DNA of 11,947 bases from assembly GCA_963590525.1 (NCBI GenBank), contig CAVAPV010000061.1:1-11947 (forward strand), in the 5' to 3' direction. A program made the translations under genes and the position numbers. The notes beneath the pieces were generated by a model that saw only the letters and a program-made list of their open reading frames with translations, searched no databases and was not told the DNA's origin. This stretch comes from W2P13-069 sp963590525. Lineage in GTDB: Bacteria > Actinomycetota > Coriobacteriia > Coriobacteriales > QAMH01. This document shows positions 6,033 through 11,947 of the stretch, piece after piece; positions within the stretch are counted from its first letter, which is position 1, and every line of letters begins with the position of its first letter.

Positions 6033-6055
6033 GGGCGAGCAATGCTCGCCCCTAC
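6033..6055 (-). repeat. REP-like palindrome, minus orientation
   Basis: On the minus strand this reads GTAG, then GGGCGAGC-ATT-GCTCGCCC: an 8-base-pair stem with a 3-base loop and a GTAG foot. It matches the plus-orientation copy at 6172-6194 at 19 of 23 positions, and the arm changes are compensatory on both sides of the stem. The pair in opposite orientation, about 115 bases apart, resembles a BIME-type arrangement of REP elements. Confidence 0.7.
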
Positions 6056-6171
6056 ATACACCTGCTGATCATGGATGATTGATACGTTTCCTTACCTGCG
6101 GCCCATCGTATCTGCAGACGAGGGCTCGTAGGTTTCGCTGCATTGCGAGGATAGGGTGGGTGCGTGTCCAC

Positions 6172-6234
6172 GTAGGGGCGGGCACTGCCCGCCCGCGTAG
6201 GTTGCGATGGGTTACAGGCAACGCTGCCAGACTT
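6172..6234 (+). repeat. REP-like palindrome with conserved 3' extension, copy upstream of the adhesin gene
   Basis: GTAG (6172-6175) is followed by GGGCGGGC-ACT-GCCCGCCC (6176-6194), then GCGTAGGTT (to 6203), AGGCAACGCT (6216-6225) and CAGAC (6228-6232). The first 32 bases match 11832-11863 at 27 of 32 positions without gaps, and the downstream blocks recur after a 2-base length difference (11878-11894). This is direct evidence for a dispersed repeat of about 60 bases on both sides of the adhesin gene. The bases between this and the previous copy (6056-6171) hold nothing I can name. Confidence 0.75.
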
Positions 6235-6245
6235 GCATCCGACCC

Positions 6246-6274
6246 TCCATTACCCCCCCCACAAGCGATAGAAT
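6246..6274 (+). promoter_or_regulatory. Candidate adhesin promoter with an 8-C tract in the spacer
   Basis: TAGAAT (6269-6274) is a good -10. A 17-base spacer upstream leads to TCCATT (6246-6251), a poor -35. The spacer contains an uninterrupted run of eight C (6253-6260). Transcription would begin near 6281, giving a leader of about 38 bases to ATG 6319. Homopolymer tracts at this position can change promoter strength by slippage; see findings. Confidence 0.45.
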
Positions 6275-6308
6275 GGAACGATTAGCAATGTTTGGATTTA
6301 TCGCCTCT

Positions 6309-6313
6309 GGGAG
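6309..6313 (+). promoter_or_regulatory. Ribosome binding site deciding the adhesin start
   Basis: GGGAG lies 5 bases before ATG 6319. The in-frame TTG at 6292 has no site before it and would fall within about 11 bases of the predicted transcript start. ATG 6331 is 17 bases away. ATG 6319 also gives a compact signal peptide n-region. Confidence 0.7.
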
Positions 6314-6318
6314 CCTCC

Positions 6319-9300
6319 ATGCCAACATCGATGGGAAGCCGTCTTAACCTCGTCCGTACCGCTTTTGCCGTGCTGCTTGCCGCTGCTGCCCTGTTTGCTG
6401 CTGCAGTGCTACCTACCACTGCGCATGCGGATAACACCAAAGCCACTGTCGAGCGCATCAACAAGAGCGGGGAGTCTTACGGCGTCCAAAAGTACTCGGA
6501 TATCGCCGCCGCGTTTGACGAGGTCAAGGCCTGGGGTAAAAACGACGGCACCTCCAAGGTCACGATCACCCTTTACGATGACTTTGACTCTAGCAGCTAC
6601 GGCCACATAGAGTTCGTAGGCGGCAAGACCTATGTCCTCAACCTCAACGGTCATATTATCGACCGCGGTTTGGTTACAGAGGGCTCTCCCGGCGAGGGCA
6701 AGGGCAACGGCGAGGTCATCGACGTAGAAAAGAACGTCACTCTTACTATTGACGGAGGCACGGGCGACGCGTCAAAGGTCGAGCACAAGGGCTATCTGCC
6801 TTCGCATCAAGAAGGCTACCTCTGGAAATCCGATCCCAATGACACCCACACGGGCAATGACAAGAAGCTGAGCCTCTACGGCGGCGTCATAACCGGCGGC
6901 GCTACCAATGACAAATATGGCGCGGGCGGTATTGCCATGTCTGACAGCGGCAACGTCAAGGTCTATCTCAATAACGTCACGGTAGCGGGCAACTATGCCG
7001 ACTGGTGGGATTACTGGCTTGGCAAGGCGTATGGCTACGGCGGCGGCGTTGGTATGCACGGAGACGACTCGACTCTAGAGCTGGACAACGCAACCATCGC
7101 ATACAACTGTGCTGAGGAAAAAGGCGGCGGCGTGTATGTGCGCGACGACAGCTGCAACATCAACCTCAAAAACGGCAGCCAGATCTCTCACAACAAAGCG
7201 CTCAGTTACGGCGGTGGCATCTATGCCGACGATGAAAAGCTCAAGGTCACGCTCGATAACTCAAAGATGAGCAATAACGGCAACCAGGCTATCTGCTTTG
7301 ACGACGACAATGAGACACTTGAGGTTTTGAACAACTCGGAGATTTCGGGCAACACTTATAGCGGCATAAGATCTACCGGCACCGGTACCCATCTTACGTT
7401 TAGGAACTCCACAGTTAAAGACAACGGCTATATCGCTGCGGTTTATATAACAGGAGACAACACGACTATAGACGCTATAGACAGCACGTTTTGCAACAAC
7501 TGGGACAGTTGGAATCACGGCGGAGCCTTTGGCTTGGAAGGTGAGACCACGCTCAACCTCAAAAACTCCAAGATTTACGGCAACAGCTCTGCCCCCGGTG
7601 GCGGCATCTGCTGCATTGCACCTTCCACGATTAACATGGACAAAAGCTATATCTACAACAACACGGCTACGCTCTCCAGTAGCTATCATGACCCCGTTGG
7701 GGGAGGCATCGCCTTTTACGAGGATTCGTCGGGCGCTATGACTCTCAACATGATCAACGGCTCGAGCATCTACAGCAATACCGGTGGTGGTGTTTACAAC
7801 AACGGCCATGACCTGCGCATCGTTTCTTCAGACAAGACGGGAACCATACGCGACAACACGACGCAGACACAATTTGGATCGACGCAGTATGCGCACAACG
7901 GTGGCGGCATCTGCTCGCAAAACGGCACGCTCTATGTTGAGGGCATAAGTATCACCGGCAATAAGACGGGCGGTGATGGATGGTATTACGCCGAGGGCGG
8001 TGGCATCTACTCCAAAGACACGGAGTTCACGCTCAAAGACGTCACGATCACGGGCAACACCTCAAGGATATACGGCGGTTTGTTCTTCTCTAGCACGGAG
8101 TACCGTGACTTCACCTTGCAGGGCAGGGTGATCATCGAAGACAACGAGTACCTCTACCGTTGGAGCTCATGGGGCAGACCGGTTTTGTGGACCGGCGTGA
8201 GCAATGCGAGCTTTTCCTGCGCCGAGCAGACCATGTGCGGCGGCGGCTCCGAGGACACGTATCTCAAGCCAACGAGCCGCATAGGCATCGACTTTGCAGA
8301 AGGTTCGCTCCCGCGCCGGATCTCTGGCAACCAGGCGTTCATGACCAAGCTGGCCGATGCTTACAAGACGGTTTTGTTCTCCGACTCGGACAGCTGCGTT
8401 ATAGAGCTCGACGATGATGGTTATCTCTATTTGAAAGGGGGTTCGTCCAGGTTCGACCTGACGCTTGCTTATGGCGATGGCAAGACCTCTACGAAAGAAG
8501 ACATCGGCCGCTCCAACAAGGTGGAGCTCAAGAGCGCGGACTACCCCAAGTACATAGACCCTACTGACCCGAGCAAGGGCACCTATCTGCTCGATTATTG
8601 GACGCTCGAGACTCCCAACGCCCTCGTCAAGACGGTCAAGGCTTCTGCCGGTACGGCGGAGTTCTTCATGCCCTATGGCGACACAAAGGCAACTGCCCAC
8701 TATGTCGAGGACGTCACCGGAGCGCAGCTGGGGTTGGCAGACGGCAACAGCTGGGACAAGCTGGGCACCAAAGAGAACGTGAGCGTTTCATCGCTTGCCT
8801 TTACCACCTGCACCGGCAAACAGGTGACGGTGCCAAAGTCTTTGCTTGACAGCGTCGTGGTGGAAAACTGCAGCTCTGCAGACGGCACGGGAAGCGAGGC
8901 TGGCCTCAAAAAGGTCACGTACACGATCAAGGTCCCCGCAAGCGTCTTTGACGAGCTTAAGCTGCCCGTGAGCAGTGAACGTGTTACTTCTGCGTCGACA
9001 TCTGTTGCATCTGATCTGGGTAATAAAGAGGATAGCGCGTGCACGGTTCAGGCTGCGGATGGCGGCATCAAGCTCGTGGCTACGGTCACCATGGGCGAGC
9101 AGCGCACCGTTACCGTGACGGGTCTGGACGTGAACAAGGCAAGCACTGATCAAGCAGCGCAGATCGCTGGCGCTGCAACCACGGCGCTCGTGGCTAACAA
9201 CGGCACGGTGACGATCGCCACCCCGGCTGCCACTGGCTGGAACTTTACGTCATGGAACACCTCAGAGCTGTCCGGGGCTACGGTCAAGGAGCAGACCGCT

Positions 9301-11835
9301 AGCTCCATCACCTTGGAAAACGTTACGCAAGATGTGAGCCTGGGGGCGCTTTACGAGCCCTATGTGAGCGCGGTAGACATCACCGTTGCGGCTCCTGAAG
9401 TTGGAGATACGTTACCGACGAAATTTACTTCATGCAGGGTCACGGGTACGAGCTTCTCTGGCTTGGATGTGACCAAGTCTATCAACGAGTACGGCTTGAG
9501 CGTGGTATGGAAGAAATACGGTTCTGACGAAGAGTTGCCCTCTGGTTACACTGCAGAAGAGGGAAAGGCCTATGTTGGCACCGCTACGGTAACGCTGGGC
9601 CAAAACGAGGCTAACCCGGCTGCTGTGGCCAAAGCCAAGGTGGCAGATGAGAAGGCCTACTATTATGCCTTTGCAGACAACATATCGGTTGCCGTTAACG
9701 GTGTTGCGGCTATAACCAAGCGCGATACGGGAGCCAAGAAGGCCGTTGTGACCTTTACGCTTGCCACAGGTAAAGACAAGGGCTTTGATCATATCGTCAC
9801 CGACCTCTCCGACGTCGAGGTCATGCAGGTGACCGATGCATATACAGATGAGAAGCTGCCTAAGAAGATCGTGGTGGCTCGTGATGCTGAAGGCAAGGAT
9901 ACGGTTGAGTGCGATGGCGTGAAGTGGGACAGCTCGCCAGCGGCAGTGAGCGATACCGGCGAGTTTACCGTCAAGGGTAAGTTTACCTATGAGAGCAGCG
10001 AGTATGACGTGAGCCGCACCTTCCGCTTGAAGGCGATTGGAGCACCTACGTCGAGTATCGAAACCGGTACATATGACAAGGGCCAAAAGCTCAGGCTGCA
10101 AGCTGGGTCTGGTTGGGAGATAAGCTCCGACAACGTTATCAAGTACTGCTTGGTGCAAGGTGAAGCTGAGAAACCTGCTGAAGACGCAAGCTATAGCGAC
10201 TACTCTGACGGCACACCCATTGCGCTCGATAAGAGCGGCACCTGGACGTTGTTTGCCTACGGGCAGGTAGGCGCACGTACGACGGAGATCTCCCGCTACG
10301 TATATAAGATTAGGGGCATCGTGGCTGTTGACAATGGCACAGCTTATGTAGACGGGAAAAGCGTTGAATACGCCCTAGAGGGCGAGACCGTCACTATCAA
10401 GGCAGATGCTGCTGCCACGCGCCAAGAGTTTGCGGGCTGGAAGGTTAAAGAAGGCAGTGTGACCCTTGTTGACACCACAGCTGCTGAAACTACGTTCACT
10501 ATGCCAAACAACGATGCTTGGGTGGAGGCCACCTATAAAACCAGCGCGTATCTCGTTACCTTTGACACGGGCGCTTGGGGCAGCAAAGTGAACGATGAGG
10601 AGGTAGCGGTTGGCAGCAAGGCAACCAAGCCCGATGATCCCACGCGCACCAATTGCACCTTTGAGGGTTGGTACGCGGATGCAGCCTGCACGCAAGCATA
10701 TGACTTTGATTCAGAGGTTACGGCTGACATCACTCTGTTTGCCAAGTGGGAGGTTATCGAGTACGCGGTTGAATTCGACTCTAACGGCGGCAGCCCTGTG
10801 GAGCCGCAGAAAGTCGTCATTGGTGAGTGCGCAAAGGAACCCAAGGCGCCCACGCGCAGTGGCTATACCTTTGCTGGTTGGCAGCTCGACGGCAGGACCT
10901 ACAACTTTGACGATCCTGTCATAAAAGACATCACCCTCACGGCTGCTTGGCATGAGATAGAAGATGACACCGAATACGCCAAGAGCATCGACATCGACCT
11001 GCCCGATATCGTGGCTGGAGACGAGCTGCCCGCAAGCGTCAAGGCCGTGCTTGTGCGCCACAACGGCAAGCAGGTAGAGCTTGAGGCTCAGCTTTTGTGG
11101 AGCACGGTGGAAGGCGACGCTGTCGAGGCGGGCTCCAAGGCCAAGGCAGGCGTGGGCTACGTTGTCGAGGCGACGCTTGCACCTTCTGCTAGTCCCGTCG
11201 TCAAGTATCGATCCTCTATGCTCGTGACCTTTGGAGGTAAGAGTGCCTTGGGCGTGAGCGTGGGCGCGGGCGGCAATCTGCAGGCCACCTATGGCTTCAC
11301 GACGGCTTCCAAGAGCATCCGCGGTGCGGAGCTGAAGCTTTCTAAGACCAAGTGTGCCTACGACAAGAACGGCTGCACGCCCGCAGCTACGGTGACCTTG
11401 GACGGCAAGGTGCTCAAACAGGGCACAGACTACACTGTGCGCTATCAGGGCAGCACCAAGGTGGGCCGCGCGTATGCCATCGTCAACGGCTGCGGAGATT
11501 ACTCCGGCATGCTGGTGGCGGCCTACAAGATCGTCCCTGCTAAGGTTAAGGGCGTAAAGGCCAAGGCCGCAGGCAAGGGCAAGCTCAAGGTGACTTGGTC
11601 CAAGCACAAGGCCCAAACCGACGGCTTTGTGGTGCGCTACGCCGCGAGCAAGGCGGCCCTCAAAGCCGGCAAGGGCACGACCCTCAAGGTCAAGGGCACT
11701 TCCAAGAAGCGCGTCGTCATCAAGAACCTTAAGAGCAGCAAGCGCGTCTACGTGCAGGTGCGCGCCTACAAGAAGGCCGTGGGCAAGACCTATCGCTCTG
11801 CATGGAGCAAGGTGAGGTCCGCCAAGATCAAGTAG
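6319..11835 (+). CDS. Giant secreted right-handed beta-helix / multi-Ig-like adhesin
   Basis: A 1838-residue secreted protein, probably a cell-surface adhesin. Seen in order: signal peptide with R8 and R13, hydrophobic core 14-31 and A-H-A cleavage at 37. A long right-handed beta-helix (about 60-640) has repeated G-G-G-[IV]-Y/G/A turns (near 202, 241, 269, 298, 427, 461, 489, 528, 560) and N-N-x-T/I-x-G-N ladders, like chlamydial Pmp and pectin-lyase-fold repeats. Then a divergent InlB-like unit (about 713-798), a second (about 918-1012), an Ig-like module (1015-1093), a Big_4-like domain (about 1161-1238) and a chitobiase-C-like domain with P-T-S-S-I-E-x-G-x-Y (about 1242-1333). A divergent InlB repeat (1333-1409) precedes two clear Listeria-Bacteroides repeats (1411-1477 and 1480-1544, each with G-W and ending in W). 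The end holds a second copy of the Ig-like module (1553-1622), a G-T-D-Y-T-V-R-Y domain (about 1675-1738) and a very basic Fn3-like C-terminus (1739-1838). There is no LPXTG, C-terminal TM or S-layer motif. Domain names are by-eye assignments. The helix part is less GC-rich than its neighbours. Confidence 0.88.
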   Translation: MPTSMGSRLNLVRTAFAVLLAAAALFAAAVLPTTAHADNTKATVERINKSGESYGVQKYSDIAAAFDEVKAWGKNDGTSKVTITLYDDFDSSSYGHIEFVGGKTYVLNLNGHIIDRGLVTEGSPGEGKGNGEVIDVEKNVTLTIDGGTGDASKVEHKGYLPSHQEGYLWKSDPNDTHTGNDKKLSLYGGVITGGATNDKYGAGGIAMSDSGNVKVYLNNVTVAGNYADWWDYWLGKAYGYGGGVGMHGDDSTLELDNATIAYNCAEEKGGGVYVRDDSCNINLKNGSQISHNKALSYGGGIYADDEKLKVTLDNSKMSNNGNQAICFDDDNETLEVLNNSEISGNTYSGIRSTGTGTHLTFRNSTVKDNGYIAAVYITGDNTTIDAIDSTFCNNWDSWNHGGAFGLEGETTLNLKNSKIYGNSSAPGGGICCIAPSTINMDKSYIYNNTATLSSSYHDPVGGGIAFYEDSSGAMTLNMINGSSIYSNTGGGVYNNGHDLRIVSSDKTGTIRDNTTQTQFGSTQYAHNGGGICSQNGTLYVEGISITGNKTGGDGWYYAEGGGIYSKDTEFTLKDVTITGNTSRIYGGLFFSSTEYRDFTLQGRVIIEDNEYLYRWSSWGRPVLWTGVSNASFSCAEQTMCGGGSEDTYLKPTSRIGIDFAEGSLPRRISGNQAFMTKLADAYKTVLFSDSDSCVIELDDDGYLYLKGGSSRFDLTLAYGDGKTSTKEDIGRSNKVELKSADYPKYIDPTDPSKGTYLLDYWTLETPNALVKTVKASAGTAEFFMPYGDTKATAHYVEDVTGAQLGLADGNSWDKLGTKENVSVSSLAFTTCTGKQVTVPKSLLDSVVVENCSSADGTGSEAGLKKVTYTIKVPASVFDELKLPVSSERVTSASTSVASDLGNKEDSACTVQAADGGIKLVATVTMGEQRTVTVTGLDVNKASTDQAAQIAGAATTALVANNGTVTIATPAATGWNFTSWNTSELSGATVKEQTASSITLENVTQDVSLGALYEPYVSAVDITVAAPEVGDTLPTKFTSCRVTGTSFSGLDVTKSINEYGLSVVWKKYGSDEELPSGYTAEEGKAYVGTATVTLGQNEANPAAVAKAKVADEKAYYYAFADNISVAVNGVAAITKRDTGAKKAVVTFTLATGKDKGFDHIVTDLSDVEVMQVTDAYTDEKLPKKIVVARDAEGKDTVECDGVKWDSSPAAVSDTGEFTVKGKFTYESSEYDVSRTFRLKAIGAPTSSIETGTYDKGQKLRLQAGSGWEISSDNVIKYCLVQGEAEKPAEDASYSDYSDGTPIALDKSGTWTLFAYGQVGARTTEISRYVYKIRGIVAVDNGTAYVDGKSVEYALEGETVTIKADAAATRQEFAGWKVKEGSVTLVDTTAAETTFTMPNNDAWVEATYKTSAYLVTFDTGAWGSKVNDEEVAVGSKATKPDDPTRTNCTFEGWYADAACTQAYDFDSEVTADITLFAKWEVIEYAVEFDSNGGSPVEPQKVVIGECAKEPKAPTRSGYTFAGWQLDGRTYNFDDPVIKDITLTAAWHEIEDDTEYAKSIDIDLPDIVAGDELPASVKAVLVRHNGKQVELEAQLLWSTVEGDAVEAGSKAKAGVGYVVEATLAPSASPVVKYRSSMLVTFGGKSALGVSVGAGGNLQATYGFTTASKSIRGAELKLSKTKCAYDKNGCTPAATVTLDGKVLKQGTDYTVRYQGSTKVGRAYAIVNGCGDYSGMLVAAYKIVPAKVKGVKAKAAGKGKLKVTWSKHKAQTDGFVVRYAASKAALKAGKGTTLKVKGTSKKRVVIKNLKSSKRVYVQVRAYKKAVGKTYRSAWSKVRSAKIK

Positions 11836-11896
11836 GGGAGCGCAACACCCGCCCGCGTAGGTTTCAACGCCTTTGCAAGGCAACGCTTTCAGACGA
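11832..11896 (+). repeat. REP-like repeat copy overlapping the adhesin stop codon
   Basis: GTAGGGG at 11832-11838 supplies the adhesin stop codon (TAG 11833-11835). The right arm and extension, CCCGCCCGCGTAGGTT (11848-11863), are identical to 6188-6203, and AGGCAACGCT (11878-11887) plus CAGAC (11890-11894) also recur. The left arm is eroded (GGGAGCGC for GGGCGGGC), so the palindrome is broken here. A small stem GCCTT-TGC-AAGGC (11869-11881) lies in the variable part and could be a weak 3' end for the adhesin mRNA, but no T-run follows. Confidence 0.7.
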
Positions 11897-11947
11897 GCGA
11901 ATAGGAGGCAGATCGCGCGAAGAACGCCTGCGGTAGCGAGGACTTGG
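11897..11947. other. Unassigned sequence at the window edge
   Basis: No start codon with a ribosome binding site, and no terminator with a T-tract, is visible. AGGAGG at 11904-11909 looks like a Shine-Dalgarno but has no ATG, GTG or TTG at usable spacing. The segment may continue the repeat or lead into the next gene. Confidence 0.4.

Noticed and set aside
6079..6285. 68-codon + frame between tpiA and the adhesin gene
   Set aside because: It runs through the REP-like palindrome and the C8 tract, has no ribosome binding site, and is Arg/Pro-rich as random GC-rich DNA would be.
6292..6318. TTG at 6292 as the adhesin start
   Set aside because: It lacks a ribosome binding site; ATG 6319 has GGGAG at 5 bases and gives a normal signal peptide.
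6288..6347. Tiny upstream frame (19 codons) starting at ATG 6288 and overlapping the adhesin start
   Set aside because: It has no Shine-Dalgarno and begins within a few bases of the predicted transcript start. Regulation by it is conceivable but unsupported.
6840..8100. Recurring GGCGGCGGC-type DNA in the adhesin considered as a CRISPR or tandem DNA repeat
   Set aside because: Spacing and flanks vary and the repeats follow the protein's Gly-rich beta-helix turns, so they are coding repeats, not an array with spacers.
10711..11883. Minus-strand open frame of 390 codons opposite the adhesin 3' end
   Set aside because: Antisense of a domain-rich coding region; the composition (His/Leu/Ala-rich) is typical of a shadow frame.
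1..11947. Search for a defence, toxin-antitoxin, phage or secondary-metabolite system
   Set aside because: No nuclease, helicase, methylase, reverse transcriptase, integrase or small toxin-antitoxin pair is recognisable in any convincing frame.

Overview
The window reads as chromosomal DNA of a high-GC Gram-positive bacterium. My best guess is the class Coriobacteriia (Collinsella/Olsenella-like gut actinobacteria). The reasons are a classic lipobox lipoprotein, strong AGGAGG-type ribosome binding sites, C/G-ending codons, a pgk-tpiA pair without gap beside it, and a very large secreted protein ending in the basic Fn3-like module common in gut Gram-positive surface proteins. This placement is inference, not a search result.

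Layout, all genes on the + strand: (1) 2-556, the 3' end of an AGCS-family sodium:amino-acid symporter, closed by a strong intrinsic terminator at 587-623. (2) 744-2057, a complete MtaD-type amidohydrolase (5'-methylthioadenosine/S-adenosylhomocysteine deaminase family). (3) 2058-2433, a 376-base gene-free stretch with a terminator-like hairpin and a compact block of nested inverted repeats, including a three-way-junction fold. (4) 2434-3669, a lipoprotein with a split SurA/PrsA-like chaperone domain in which Ser/Asp-rich tracts interrupt the fold; one tract sits where PrsA carries its parvulin PPIase domain. It ends in a textbook terminator at 3700-3726. (5) 3917-5933, a two-gene glycolytic operon, pgk and tpiA, overlapping by 14 bases. 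(6) 5934-6318, a 385-base gene-free stretch packed with GC-rich hairpins, including two copies of a REP-like palindrome in opposite orientation, then a promoter with an 8-C tract in its spacer. (7) 6319-11835, a 1838-residue secreted right-handed beta-helix/multi-Ig protein, very probably an adhesin. (8) 11832-11947, another copy of the REP-like repeat, whose GTAG foot contains the adhesin stop codon, then unassigned sequence.

The genes look like independent transcription units apart from pgk-tpiA. The core-metabolism genes are ordinary. The accessory interest lies in the surface-exposed products (the lipoprotein and the giant adhesin), the possible phase-variable promoter of the adhesin, and the dispersed palindromic repeats on both sides of the adhesin gene. 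I see no CRISPR array, tRNA, rRNA, transposase, integrase or recognisable defence system. I do not think the window holds a complete new multi-gene system; the best leads are the modified chaperone lipoprotein and the adhesin locus.
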